Shown piece by piece: positions 10,514-21,457 of a stretch of DNA of 64,000 bases. The notes under the pieces were generated by a model. That model saw only the letters and a list, made by a program, of their open reading frames with translations, searched no databases and was not told where the DNA came from. The stretch is from NCBI GenBank assembly GCA_963383645.1, contig OY726572.1, forward strand, positions 26,728,792-26,792,791. Reading direction: 5' to 3'. This DNA comes from Muscardinus avellanarius (Eukaryota; Chordata; Mammalia; Rodentia; Gliridae). The position numbers and the translations under genes are program-made. Each line of letters starts with the position of its first letter. Position 1 is the first letter of the stretch.

Positions 10514-12156
10514 GTTTTAGACGTTCTTTTTTTTTTATTGAACACAAATGGTATACATTTAAACTATACTTGGTGCCCCCCCCTGCCCCTGTTTTCCCTT
10601 CCTCCCTCCCACCAATGATTGTCTAGGGTAACCATGCCATATTCATAATTTTACACATATTCAATGTAGACCCTCATTAATCAAGTTCAGTCTTCCTCCT
10701 CCCCTATCTTTCCATTCAAGATTTGCTGGTATTTCCCCTCCATTACCTGGAGTACCACTGGTATCCTCTACGTTCCCTAGTTTGGGCATATTAGAGGGAA
10801 CATAGGTACCTTCTCCTTCTGTGCTTAGCTGATCTCACTTAACATAATGTTCTCCAGGATTTTCCATCTTCTTGCAAATGATATTATTTTGTTCTTCTTT
10901 ATGGCTGAGTAGAATTTCATTGTGTGTATTTCCCAGAGTTTTGCAATCCATTCATCTGTTGAAGGAGACCTGGGATGGTTCCATATTTTGGCTATTACGA
11001 ATTGTGCTGCTATGAACATAGGTATGCATATGTTGCTATAGTTCTCTGGATTCAACCCTTTTGGAAAAATACCCAGGAGTGGTAGAGCTGGATCGTATGG
11101 TGGATCTATTCCTAACTTTCTTAGGAATCTCCATACAGATCTTCATAGTGGCTGAACTAGTTTCCACTAGTGTAAAAGAGTTCCTCTTTCCCCACATCCT
11201 TGCCAGCATTTGTTGTTATTTGATTTCTTTATGCTTGCCACTCTGACTGGGGTTAGATGGAATCTCAGTGTAGTTTTTATTTGCATCTTTCTGATGGCCA
11301 ATGATGTAGAACATCTTTTCATGTATCTATTGGCCCTTTGTATCTCTTCTTTTGTGAAGTGTCTATTTAGTTCATTTGCCCATTTCTTGATTGGGTTGTT
11401 TGTTTTGCTAGTGTTGAGTCTTTTGAGCTCTTTGTATATTCTAGATATTAGCCCCCTATCAGAATGGTGGCTGATAAAGATCTTTTCCCATTCTGTAGGC
11501 TTCCTCTTTAAGTTGTTGATAGTTTCCTTTGATGAGAAGAAACTTTTTAGTTTGATGCTATCCCACTTGTTAATTCTTGCTTTAATTTCCTGAGCTTTGG
11601 AGGTTTTGTTGAGAAAGTTACTGCCTCTGTCAATATGTTGTAGTGTTGAACCTATGCTCTCCTCTACTAACTTCACAGTCTCAGGTCTAATTTCTAAGTC
11701 TTTGATCCATCTTGAGTTGATTTCTGTGCATGGTGAGATATAGGGGTTTAGATTCATCTCTTTACAAATGGTTAGCCAGTTCTCCCAGCACCATTTGTTG
11801 AAAAGGCTGTCTTTTCTCCAGCGTATGAGTTTGGCCCCTTTGTCAAAGATTAATTGACTAAAGATGTGTGGGTTTGTTTCTGTATCTTCTATTCTTATCC
11901 ACTGGTCAGTGTATCTGTTATTGTGCCAGTACCATGCTGTTTTTACTACTATTGCTCTATAGTAGAGTTTGAAGTCTGGGATTGTGATGCCTCCTGCGTG
12001 TTTCTTATTGCTGAGAATTGCTTTGGATATTCTGGGTCTTTTCTTTCTCCATATAAAGTTCATGATTGATTTTTCTAGGTCTCTGAAGAATGTCGCTGGT
12101 ATTTTAATGGGAATTGCATTGAATCTATAGATCAGTTTTGGTTTTAGACGTTCTTT
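10514..12156 (-). mobile_element. 5'-truncated L1 with 16-bp target-site duplication, nested in element A
   Basis: A perfect 16-bp duplication (gttttagacgttcttt, at 10514-10529 and 12141-12156) brackets the insert 10530-12140. It begins with a T run (the poly(A) tail on the minus strand), then the 3'UTR with a C-rich tract near 10577 (G-rich on the element strand), then ORF2. The 5' end is truncated inside ORF2. The duplication lies within the 5'UTR of element A, so element A is older. Confidence 0.95.
10825..12140 (-). pseudogene. L1 ORF2 C-terminal region, broken
   Basis: Known family: ORF2p is the endonuclease/reverse transcriptase of L1. A 298-codon open frame (11167-12063) covers the part downstream of the RT core, with [35 protein letters not shown] and [13 protein letters not shown]. 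Frame damage near 11167 separates it from the terminal segment (10825-11055) with TDEWIAKLWEIHTMKFYSAI and ENIMLSEIS. There is no endonuclease or RT catalytic core, so it is not autonomous. Confidence 0.93.
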
Positions 12157-12499
12157 GCGCTGAGAGAACTGCTGAATTACACCCGAATGATCCGAATGAT
12201 CAGCAGCTGCTCACTTCACCTCCATGTTTACCTTTCTTCTCTGGATCCTGGTGCTGTGAGGGAGGATGGTGCAGGCGCGGCTCCACTGCCACATTGCATG
12301 TTTGATTTCTTTTCTGGTCTCTGGTTGTTCTCCTAGTCTTTTTTTTTTCTCTGTCCCTTGTGTTTACATTTTTATTTCTCTGCTGATAGTGTTTTCTGGC
12401 TATGTAAAGCACTGATATTGTGGCAATAGAGATTGAGTTTTAGTAGGACTCATAACGCCACTTTTCTCCTTACTGAGCATTTTTTAACCTAATTAGTTA

Positions 12500-14204
12500 C
12501 TATAGCAAACACCATGGATTTTATTTGAAAATAATTTTATACATGCAATTAGGGAATAGTAAAAGTAAATTTCATTATACTACTTTTGGTTCTTTTGGTG
12601 GTTGCTATTAAATGAACATTAGTTATTTTTTTCTTTCAAAATATGGTGGTAAAAGAACTTGTCCTTCCCTTTCATGAATTAATTCTGTGTTCTCTTTATT
12701 TATGTATTATAACTACATATATTCAGCCAGAAGATAATCTTTTCTACCTCTTCTCCCATAACTAAATAGCATTGAACAGAATCAGGTAACGTTTTTGCCC
12801 TTAATTTTCATGAAGTTAAGGTTGAAAGCTTGGACCAAGATAGTTTAGAGTCTGACTCTTTCTCAGTTTCTTCTGACTGACTTGCTTGAATGGGATCTTG
12901 GATTGTCAAAGAAGTGGCGTGTAATGAGTCTTTTTCCACGTCAGCTCTTCCTGCAGATGCTCTTGGACTAACAAATCCATCTCCCACCTAGTAGAACCTA
13001 GAGGACCTTCAGTTCAAGAGCTATTTTCCTGCTTATTAACTGCTCTCCATCTCTTAGGCTATTACCAAGATATGTTATATTCTTGTTCTTTTCTTCTGAG
13101 GAAGTTTGCACTTGCTGTGTCTTATGTTAATTTGTAAATTTAATTTTGTAAAAATTGGAAACAATTTCAAAGAAGGTTTAGGAATAGTATAATTGTCTTC
13201 TGTAACCTGAAGTATTGAAAAGTAGGTTGGCACAGGGTACTTTATAACCCTCAAATATAGCATGGATATTCTCCTACATGGCATGCTATCTGCATTAAAA
13301 TCAGAACGTTGACACCAACATATTATTAACATTAAATCCTCATAAGACAAGTCTGTGAAAACTGGCAGAAAAAAAGATAATTTGTGCATCACATTATGGA
13401 CAGAAGGGTATTATAATTCACAGTTGAGAGAAGGTCCAAATATAATACCAGAAAATTACGTATTCTTAACCTAAACTGAATGAAAAATAAAGAGGAAGGA
13501 GAGATGATCATGGTAATGGGGCTGCTGTCCATGTGTGTGTCTGGAATTTCCAGAGTGTCTGTATCTACTTCGATATCGAGGATGTGAGCTCTTTTGATGA
13601 CTGATCGCTTGGCCACCAGACAGCACCAGCTTTTGACTTTGCACTTGGCCCTGATTCCTTTTCTAATTCGGCCGCCTTGGCGGTGGTGGTCTGCTTCTCA
13701 AGGTAGCCCCTGGAGTTCAGTCATTCAGCACCAAGGAAGTTAGCGTGTATTTAGAGTTTTCACTAATATGAAAGTATACCTTACATCATAGGGATTCTCC
13801 AGTGCACACAACTTGCAGCCGCTCACTGCCCCATCAGATTGTCTTGCAAGAATGAATGCCCAGTTTTACAGCTTTGTTGCTGAGGAGTGAGAGAACTCAC
13901 TCTCTCTGATTAAGTAGACCTATTTGTCTTTTTCACTTCATTCCTAGAAAATAATCCTAAATGAAGCTCTTCATATAATTATCTCTGCTCGATATCAGAG
14001 CTTGGCATTGTCAGGATGGTGTTATGTTGTAAAGTAGTTATGTTAAAGAGTTTTTCTTAGAAAAAGTATTTAAAAGGCTTATCAATAAAGCTAGTTCTTT
14101 GAAAATAACTATTGTAGGAAAGGATAGCTTTTACAATAGGAATCTTGTTTATTTAAAAAAGTTAATACACATATAGAGTCTGATGATTATATGTGTTTTT
14201 TTAG
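12500..14204. other. Unique intron; one unexplained CpG-bearing segment
   Basis: Mostly AT-rich sequence without repeats. Around 13560-13710 the sequence is richer in CpG (ttcggccgccttggcggtggt) and holds a 75-codon minus-strand frame (13389-13616) of no recognised family. A decayed processed copy of some mRNA is possible but not supported. Confidence 0.4.
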
Positions 14205-14300
14205 GCTCTTGCTGATCAGTTTGAAGATAAAACTACGTCTGTAATGGAACGTCTGAAGATTTTTTATTGCTGTCAAGTACCACCTTACTGGGCTATTCAG
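14205..14300 (+). CDS. TTC27: TTC27 internal exon (32 codons)
   Basis: The open segment begins [10 protein letters not shown] and ends VPPYWAIQ. It is preceded by a T-rich tract and TAG (acceptor at 14203-14204) and followed by gtactt (donor at 14301). Phase 0 at both ends, 96 bp. It is an alpha-helical stretch just before the canonical TPRs, with the motif [13 protein letters not shown] leading directly into [10 protein letters not shown] of the next exon, 1136 bp downstream. The match to TTC27 is by recognition of protein sequence, not alignment. No stop codon or frame damage is seen. Confidence 0.93.
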
Positions 14301-14362
14301 GTACTTCTGTTTGTCCTTGGGTATAGAAAATACCTTTATGTATTTCATTTAAAATTTTTTAA

Positions 14363-14528
14363 AGCTGGGTGTGGTGGCACTTGCTTGTAATCCCAGTACT
14401 TGGGAGGATCGCAGATTTGAAGTCAGCTTCAGCAACTTAGTGAGGCTCTGCAATTCAGTGAGACCTTGTTTCAAACATATATATATTTATAATTTGAAAC
14501 TCAGAAGCATTCTACCTCTGATCTTTAT

Positions 14529-14574
<46 letters not shown>

Positions 14575-14640
14575 GTATATATATATATAGCTCAGAGGTA
14601 GAATGCTTCTGAGTTTAAACCCCAGTTCCCTTTGCCAAAA
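14363..14640 (+). mobile_element. SINE with internal hairpin and (TA)n
   Basis: The 7SL half (agctgggtgtggtggcacttg) and linker are followed by an inverted copy of the tRNA-half segment (14497-14521), a (TA)n tract (about 14531-14589), then the normally oriented tRNA half (14592-14616) ending aaaccccagt. Confidence 0.85.
14497..14616. repeat. Perfect 25-bp inverted repeat around (TA)n
   Basis: Arm 14497-14521 (aaactcagaagcattctacc plus tctga) is the exact reverse complement of 14592-14616. The intervening 70 bp is mainly (TA)n, itself self-complementary, so the whole 120 bp could extrude as a cruciform. Confidence 0.97.
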
Positions 14641-15436
14641 AAATTCTACCTTTTTTATCCATTAGCTTCTTAACTCTTAAGCACATGTTGACTTTCCATA
14701 GTAGTAGAAGTGCATTTGAAAGAGACTCCAGCACAGTTCTCACTGATGTGAAAGTCTCACCTCATTCAGGAACCTCTGCTACTTCTTCATCTTTCTAAGT
14801 TTTTTTATTCCTGCAAGTTGAATAATTCATAAATGCTAATCTATTTATTGTTGAATGTGTTTAACCTTATTGACCTTACCTTAATTTGCTCATTTTATTT
14901 GCCAGGAACTGGGAAATTTGGTGGCTGAGATTATTAGAATGTGGCTAAAATAAATCTACTTAGAGCTGAGTGAGAAGGAGCCAGAGCGGCCCTCATATAT
15001 CAAGTTCACCAAGACTGATGTCTAGTTTTCATGTAATCTGTATTGCCTGCTCAAGAGTGTCAAAAATAGATTTATTGGATCTTGCCTTTACAAACTGAGA
15101 TGGTCATGTATAGAATCTTTATATAAGAAGGAACATTGATTTTGCTTTTCAAGTTCTGAGTTTTCAGAAAACATTTGATATGAGTATTTTGAACATTTTT
15201 CTGTATCATATTTTAATTTTTCATTCCCTCTAATGAAGCTTGTTGAAGTAAAGATAAGTATTGCATGGTTGGCCACAAATTCCTAATTAGAAGTTATATT
15301 ATAAAAATTATTCATGTCTTATAACAAGCAGCCCTTAAAATGGCAGATGGGGTATACTGCAAGTGAAATAGGACTCTCTCTTTACATCCAGAGTAATTAT
15401 GAAGAAGTATTAATTATTCTAACTTGGTTTTTCTAG

Positions 15437-15697
<261 letters not shown>

Positions 15698-15725
15698 TAA
15701 TGTTTTCTCTGATTTCTTTTGTCTG

Positions 15726-15955
15726 CAAAAGAGAAAAGTGGCTGGGTGGGTGGTGCGCGCCTGTGATCCCAGTATTTGGGAGACTGCGACAGGAAGATTG
15801 TGGGTTTGAGGACAGCCTCAGCAAGTAGTGAGACTCTCAGCAACCTAGCAAGGCCCTGTGTCGAAGACACAATAAAAAGGGCTGGGGGTGTAGCTCAGAG
15901 GTTGAATGCCCCCGAGTTCAATCCTCATTATCACATACACAAAAGAGAAAAGAGT
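15726..15955 (+). mobile_element. Older SINE with target-site duplication
   Basis: caaaagagaaaag occurs before (15726) and after (15940) a copy from ggctgggtgggtggtgcgcg to gttcaatcctcattatcac. Confidence 0.88.
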
Positions 15956-16955
15956 GGACTGATATTAGTATGATATTTGACATATAAGCAGAAATACTGA
16001 AAGCTTCAAAGACACTGCATCTTTGTCTCCTTTCCCATCAACTTCTGTAGGACAACTTCAAAGTGAAACACTAGGAATTACTATAACCATCACTGGGTTG
16101 GTTTCCTGATGACCATGCTGTGGGCTGGGGGAGGTCACCCAGGAGAGAGAGCCGCTGGCTCCACTTGTGTACGAAGATCCAAAGGGTATGACGGCCCCTG
16201 GGGCAGAAGAGTTGTCAGGTGTGCAATGCACATTTCTTTCCACCCTTAAATTGGGTTAAGAGGGAAAGTGTTGCAATATTTGCATCTGTTATTAATCTGT
16301 TGTTTTTCCCCTCATGCATGAACAGAATTTTAAGAAGAATGGGGTTCTGCATTATGAGTGCCCCGCATTAATTCTGAATTAAGAATTTAAGTGATGGAGT
16401 GCACAGCAGAGTAAAGCCCACAAATTGGATGATTTTTACCTGTGGACAACTTTCTGTCCTCACCCTAAGGATGAAAGTGGTTTGAATGCATGTTTTTCTT
16501 AAATACCTCCCCAAACATGTCAATTTTAGGGTAATAACGAAAGTTACATTTCTTACACCAATTATTTAGTTTTCGTGAAGGTCTTCACATTGTGTTGGCT
16601 GAAGAAGAAATAAGCACAGGGCTGAAGTTCTCCTGTAGAGTGTAGAATTATAATATTTTGATCCTGGGAAAGAACTCCATCAACATCCACAGCAGCTCCT
16701 ACTTTTCCAGGAGCAAGGAGTCCCTTTCCTAGTGGTATACTTCACACCACAAAGTTACTAATTATTTACTTGAAACGGAGTATAATATCCTGGTTAAAAT
16801 TGTAGCCTGTGGACATGGACTGTCTGAATTCAGATGTGAACCTGGCCACATTGCTATTTTTGTGATGTTGGGCAATTTGCTTTGTCATACATCTTGCCCT
16901 AATTTTTTCTTCTAGAAGCACTTAATTTTTCCCCCCCTTTGTTTGTAATTTTTTT
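15956..16955. other. Intron with one MIR remnant
   Basis: No gene was seen. The only recognised repeat is the MIR-like segment near 16795-16915. Confidence 0.5.
16795..16915 (+). mobile_element. MIR-type SINE remnant
   Basis: gactgtctgaattcagatgtgaacctgg...cacattgct and gatgttgggcaatttgc match the MIR pattern (gactgcctgggttcaaatcc ... gaccttgggcaagtt). Confidence 0.65.
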
Positions 16956-17188
16956 TCTTTTTTTTCTTTTTGCTTTTTTTGTGGTACTGGGGATGGAACC
17001 TAGGGGCATTCTACTTCTGAGCTACACCTCCAGCCCTATTTTTTAGTCTTTTTTTTTTTATTTTTGAAACAGGGTCTCACTGAGTTGCAAAGGGCCTCAT
17101 TAAGTAGCTGAGGCTGTCCGCAAACCATGATCCTCCAGTCTCTGCCTCCCGAATGCTGAGATTACAAGCATGTGCCACCATGCCTGGT
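16956..17188 (-). mobile_element. B1-dID-type SINE, older
   Basis: T-rich tail, ggatggaacctaggggcattc, the linker tttttatttttgaaacagg, and the 7SL half ending caccatgcctggt. Confidence 0.9.
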
Positions 17189-17328
17189 CCTCCAGCCCTA
17201 TTTTATTTTTAATTTTGAAACAGGGGTTAGCTAAGTTGCCAAAGACCTTGCTAGGTTGCTGAGGCAGCGATTCTCCTGTCTCAACCTCCCAAGTCCTGGT
17301 ATTACGGATGTATATCACTCCCATTGTC
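17189..17328 (-). mobile_element. SINE, older, tRNA half nearly lost
   Basis: It starts at ccagccctattttatttttaattttg and covers the linker and a diverged 7SL half (attacggatgtatatcactcc). Confidence 0.75.
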
Positions 17329-17800
17329 TAGGCATGCAATCTTTATAAAACCTTCTAGGTCTTTGTAACATGGTGCTTACCTCCTAGTGCCACATGAGTA
17401 TTTGCTGCTAATACTGATGTGACTTAAGGTACGTGTTTTTCATAATTTTAGTATGTCTAAAATAGGATCAATAGTGTCTTCTAGCTGCTGTCAGTCAAAA
17501 GGCCATCTCATTACATTATTGATGCCTGTGCATGTGCAGGCATGGGTATAGTTGTATTCAGTGTCTTCATGTCAGTTGAGTTATGGACACAGTGGCAGCA
17601 CTACATATGTTGTCTCCAAAGGCATTTCAGTATGATAAGGCATTGAAACAAACAGTTACTGAATATAGAGGGAAGGACAGAACCAAAGCAGAAAGGTAAA
17701 ATTTGTTATTAGCGACATAAACACTTGCCATTGGGAAAAATTATAATTTCATTGATTTTTCTTGAAAGCCAACAACCAAGTGCTTTGTGGTAGCCAAGAA
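17329..17800. other. Unique intron sequence
   Basis: No gene, RNA gene or repeat recognised. Confidence 0.5.
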
Positions 17801-17801
17801 A

Positions 17802-18010
17802 GGAAGATACCAGCCAGGCGTGGTGGGACACGCTTGTAATTCCTCCCATGCTTGGGAGGCGGAGACAGTAGGATCGCGCAGGTTCGAAGCCAGCCTCGCT
17901 GTTTCCAAATAAAAATGTAAAAAATAGGTGTCTGGGACTGTAACCTGGAGGTAGAAGGGCTTCCAGGAACCCCAGTACCATAAAAAAAAAAAAAAAAGGG
18001 AAGATACCAA
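17802..18010 (+). mobile_element. Young SINE with target-site duplication
   Basis: ggaagatacca flanks the copy (near 17802 and 18000). The body has gcgcaggttcgaagccagcctcgctg, atataggtgtctggg-like linker sequence and ttccaggaaccccagtacc. Confidence 0.9.
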
Positions 18011-18055
18011 GAGAAGCTGAGGCTTTGTTTTGTACTAAGACATGTTAAAAAAGTT

Positions 18056-18214
18056 GCGCCGGGCATGGTGGCACACACTTGTAATCCCTGCACTTGGGAG
18101 ACGGAGACAGGAGGATCGCGCAGGTTCGAAGCCAGCCGTGCTGGCTTAAGAGACCCTGTTTCCAAATAAAAATATAAAAAAGGTCCGGGATTGTAGCCTG
18201 GAGGTAGAAGGGTT
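18056..18214 (+). mobile_element. Young SINE lacking its 3' end
   Basis: It begins gccgggcatggtggcacac and follows the young subfamily to gtagcctggaggtagaaggg, then stops at 18212. The ttccaggaacccc segment and A tail are missing. Confidence 0.88.
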
Positions 18215-18344
18215 TAATTAAAAGCATCCTTTTCTTTCTTTGTTAAGAGTGTTCATGATTGATGGGACCTCAAATTTGATGAAAATATAGTATTATGTTT
18301 CTTCAAGGACTTAACTGTTTTGCATGTCCATTGTTTGGCACTAG

Positions 18345-18824
18345 TGTAGTGACGGGTCTAGTCCATCAGTGGTGGGGCCTAGCAGGAAGGAGAGTGCCGA
18401 CGGCCCGAACAGAAGCACACGACGAGCCGGGAGTCGAGTCAAGCAGGATTTTGTTTATTTTTCTTCAGGCAACCCAATTTAAAGCAAAAAACCGCAAGGG
18501 GGATTTCCAACAGGAAACTATTCTAACCTATCATGCTAAAGGTCACTTTTGCATGCGCAAAGCACATAACTTGTAGCCAATCATTATACAATGCATGAGG
18601 AGTTCACGAGCACGGAAGCATTATTTGAGCCAATAAGGCTCAACATAACCAAATTGGGCTAGTGGGGGCAAGGGGAGTAGTTACGTCCTCCATATCCGCT
18701 CAGCGCTACATGTTGCCGATTCATCGGAAGTTCTGTCAGGCGGTTGTACAGACCCCAACGCGCTCGGCGCTACATGTAGCTGATTCATCGGAAGTTTTGT
18801 CAGGCGGTTGAGCAGACCCCAACA
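18345..18824 (-). mobile_element. Probable solo LTR of an endogenous retrovirus-like element
   Basis: This is a 480-bp CpG-rich island in AT-rich intron. Read on the minus strand it begins TGTTGGGGTCTG and ends CACTACA (TG...CA ends). It has inverted CCAAT boxes, a TATAATG motif and an AATAAA signal (18454-18459) about three quarters along, as expected for U3-R-U5. Its U3-like end carries a 64-bp tandem duplication. No exact target-site duplication is visible and no gag/pol/env reading frame is present. The family is not assigned. Many CpGs suggest it is not very old. Confidence 0.72.
18697..18824. repeat. 64-bp tandem duplication in the LTR
   Basis: 18697-18760 and 18761-18824 align base for base with few changes (gctacatgt.gc.gattcatc, ggaagtt.tgtcaggcggttg, cagaccccaac). 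Duplicated U3 blocks are common enhancer repeats in LTRs; that function is inference. Confidence 0.93.
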
Positions 18825-18982
18825 AAGCAGTACTGAGATATTTGTTCAGTGAAGGAATGAGTGGCTGAATGGGTATCTTGACTTCCAACCTGACATAGTT
18901 CCCATCATATCATTTTTTGCTGTTAGTCTTTTGCATTGGTCAATGCATACATGATGACTGCATATAAAAAGATGATAGATGA

Positions 18983-19198
18983 TTTTTTTTTTTTTTGCGT
19001 GAGTCTGGGGATGGAACTCAGGGGCATTCTACCTCTGTGCTACACCCCCACCCTATTTTTTATTCTTTATTTTGAAACAGGGTCTCACTGAGTGGCAAAG
19101 GGCCTCACTAAGTAGCTGAGGCTGTCCACAAACTGCAATTCTCCAGTCTCAGCCTCCTGAATGCTGGGATTACAAGCATGCGCCACCACACCTGGCTT
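18983..19198 (-). mobile_element. B1-dID-type SINE, older
   Basis: T tract, gtctggggatggaactcag, linker tttattctttattttg, and a 7SL half ending caccacacctggctta. Confidence 0.9.
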
Positions 19199-19219
19199 AG
19201 TTAAAAAGTATTAGTTTTT

Positions 19220-19455
19220 GAAATGGCATTTTTTTTTGTGTGTGTGTGGTCCTAGGGATTGAACCCAGAGGCATTCTACCTTCGAGCTACACCACCAGCT
19301 CTATTATATTATTTATTTTGAAACAGGATCTAGCTAGACTGATGAGTCTCATTACTTGCTGAGGCTATCCTCAAACCTTCAATTCTCCTGTCTCAGTCTC
19401 TCAAGTATTGGAATTATAGGTGTTCACCACCACACCCAGCTTGAAATGGCAATTT
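19220..19455 (-). mobile_element. Older SINE with target-site duplication
   Basis: tgaaatggca precedes (near 19218) and follows (near 19442) a copy with ttgaacccagaggcattc and the 7SL half ending caccacacccagct. Confidence 0.88.
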
Positions 19456-19524
19456 TTTTTTTGAGGTACTAGGGATGGAACCCAGGGGTATTCTACCTCT
19501 GAGTGACATCCCCAGCCCTAATTT

Positions 19525-19564
<40 letters not shown>

Positions 19565-19747
19565 TCTTTTTTTGGGTGTTACTGGGGTTCCTGGAAGCCT
19601 TTCTACCTCTGGGCTACACTCCCAGACCTATTTTATATTTTGAAACAGGGTCTCTTAAGCAAGCATGGCTGTCTTCGAACCTGTGCGATCCTCCTGTCTC
19701 TGCCTCCCAAGTCCGAGGATTACAAGCGTGGGCCACCACGCCCAGCT
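19452..19747 (-). mobile_element. SINE tRNA half joined to a nested young SINE
   Basis: An older tRNA half (19458-19520, gatggaacccaggggtattc) leads into an expanded (TTA)n linker (about 19535-19563). A complete young copy follows (tactggggttcctggaagcc ... ccaccacgcccagct). No outer 7SL half is seen on the right. Confidence 0.85.
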
Positions 19748-20111
19748 GAAACAGCAAATTTTTAAGTAATTAAGTTGGTGAATTGCAATTACCTGTAGCA
19801 TGTTTTGAATTAAGTTAATTTAATTAATTTAGAAAGTATGGAAAACTGAGATTCCTACTTGTGGGAGAAAGAACATAACACATACATCCCATTCTGAGAA
19901 GAGATCTGACTGTGTCCCCTAGAGTTGTGATGCTGCATTTTCTAAGCTTTACATGTGAGCGTTTAAGAATTGTCTTATAATGTGTAACTGTGTTCTAAAT
20001 GTTTTTAGAAATGTGTATATTTTAATTTTAAGAGATATATCTGTTGTCTTAAGGTTTTGTGAGTTATAGTCAACCCCCCAAAAAACTTGATTTTTAAAAA
20101 TTGATTTTAGC
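19748..20111. other. Unique intron sequence
   Basis: AT-rich stretch with no recognised gene or repeat. Confidence 0.5.
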
Positions 20112-20277
20112 AATTCATGTGTCTCAGTAATGCACATTTGTAATCTCAATACTTAGGAGCTTGACACAGGAGGATTATAGGTTTGAGACTAGCCTCGGAA
20201 ACTTAGGGAGACCCTGAGCAACCAATAAAAAAATAAAGAGTGCTGGGGGTGTAGTTCAGAGGTAGAGTGCCTAGTTT

Positions 20278-20279
<2 letters not shown>
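20112..20279 (+). mobile_element. Older SINE, plus orientation
   Basis: Diverged 7SL half (tgcacatttgtaatctcaatactt), linker aataaaaaaataaagag, and tRNA half gggggtgtagttcagaggta ending in a (CA)n tail. Confidence 0.83.

Positions 20280-20331
<52 letters not shown>
20279..20331. repeat. (CA)n microsatellite between convergent SINEs
   Basis: About 26 CA units join the tails of two oppositely oriented SINEs. Confidence 0.97.
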
Positions 20332-20480
20332 AGCCCCGTTTTTAATTTTTACTTTGAAATAGGGTCTCACTAGGTTGATGAGGTTCTCACTACTTGCTGA
20401 GGCTGTTCTCCAACCTTCGATCCTCCTGTCTCAGTCTCCCAAATACTGGGATCACAAGCGTGTGCCACCATGCTCGGCTT
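20332..20480 (-). mobile_element. Older SINE, minus orientation, tRNA half lost
   Basis: It begins at cagccccgtttttaatttt (linker) and runs through the 7SL half to gtgtgccaccatgctcggct. Confidence 0.85.
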
Positions 20481-21456
20481 CCTTACCTGTTTTTCTTATG
20501 CTGTATTTGCAGCTCTGTTTTTGGCCATAGAACTTAAAAAGTCTTGCTTCATGTTGGAAGCAAATGTTTTATTTCTATAACAGCTGAGATTCTTTTAGTA
20601 TTTGGTCATAAGCCAGTAGTTTTCACCACACTTCGAATTAACTAGAAATTGTGAAATTTTAATCCCTGCATTCAGTGCTTAATGGCATAATTTATTTTTA
20701 AAAGGCAAATTCAGAGAACTGTCTGGTTCAAGTTATTTTGTACTGGTACTCATGTTTATATTCTGCTGGGGTAGGGGCTCCTACCCCAGCAGCCATTTCT
20801 ATTTTAGAAACTACCTGCAGCCATTCTTGGTATTTAATGACTATTGGCAAAACATCCAAGATCAGTTTTGCTTGACCTTGGGGTCAGAGCTGGTTCTCAT
20901 CTGTTAGCATTTAATTTTTTACTTCTCTGGCCCATTTATATGAGTTTTCTGTAGCTGATGGCAAATTCTTATTTTGTTGAGCAAATTTACTCTCTGAATG
21001 AGCAGTAAAGACTAAGTTAGCATAAACTGCCTGGGAGAAGGGTGAGGGGAAGGTCAGAATAGGGTTGAGCCCGCTCTGTTTCTGACAAGCCAGGCCTACC
21101 TGAGATTACATATCCATAGCTTCTGTTACGCGGCATTTGCAGATCACTGTAACTATAAATTCTTGAATCTTCCTTTAAGTTGCAAGAAAATGCTTTATTT
21201 GAGATTTCTTTTAGCAGTTGGTTTGCATTTTTTGTTTTGGGATTTATCTCCCAAGGTAGAATTCTTGGTATGATTTAAAAGATTTCCCACAAGTTATTTT
21301 TCCACTCCTAGCCCCAGTGATCTGCTAAAGATAATTCCGACCATGTGACTTCCCTGTGTCTCCAGAATTGTCTAAGCTTCGGGGTTGCTTTCCGCCTGTG
21401 AACTCCTATAGATTCAGCACCATGCTTGGTTTATCTGACCTATTAAATGTAAGCTC
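20481..21456. other. Unique intron sequence
   Basis: No exon or repeat assigned. A short inverted repeat near 20767-20792 (ctggggtaggggctcctaccccag) is a small perfect hairpin. Confidence 0.5.
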
Positions 21457-21457
21457 T

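Larger units (their letters stand above)
9048..12499 (-). mobile_element. Half-L1 element A: 5'UTR + ORF1 only, split by an L1
   Basis: Read on the minus strand: 5'UTR (about 12487-12157, then 10529-10020), ORF1 (10019-9101), then a 41-base A-rich tail containing AATAAA. No ORF2 follows. Imperfect flanking repeats cctaacaagtta (9048-9059) and cctaattagtta (12488-12499), 10 of 12 matching, may be the target-site duplication. ORF1 and 5'UTR are about 90% like element B at 57683-60427 by eye. A separate L1 (10530-12140) interrupts it. Confidence 0.72.
14301..15436 (+). other. TTC27: TTC27 intron, 1.1 kb
   Basis: GT...AG intron between the first two exons in the window. It contains one SINE (about 14363-14640) with a hairpin and AT microsatellite. 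From 14645 to 15436 I see only AT-rich sequence without clear repeats or genes. Confidence 0.85.

Noticed and set aside
14603..14640. Possible tRNA gene from tRNA-like sequences in SINEs
   Set aside because: All tRNA-like segments are SINE halves lacking a complete cloverleaf; no standalone tRNA gene was found.
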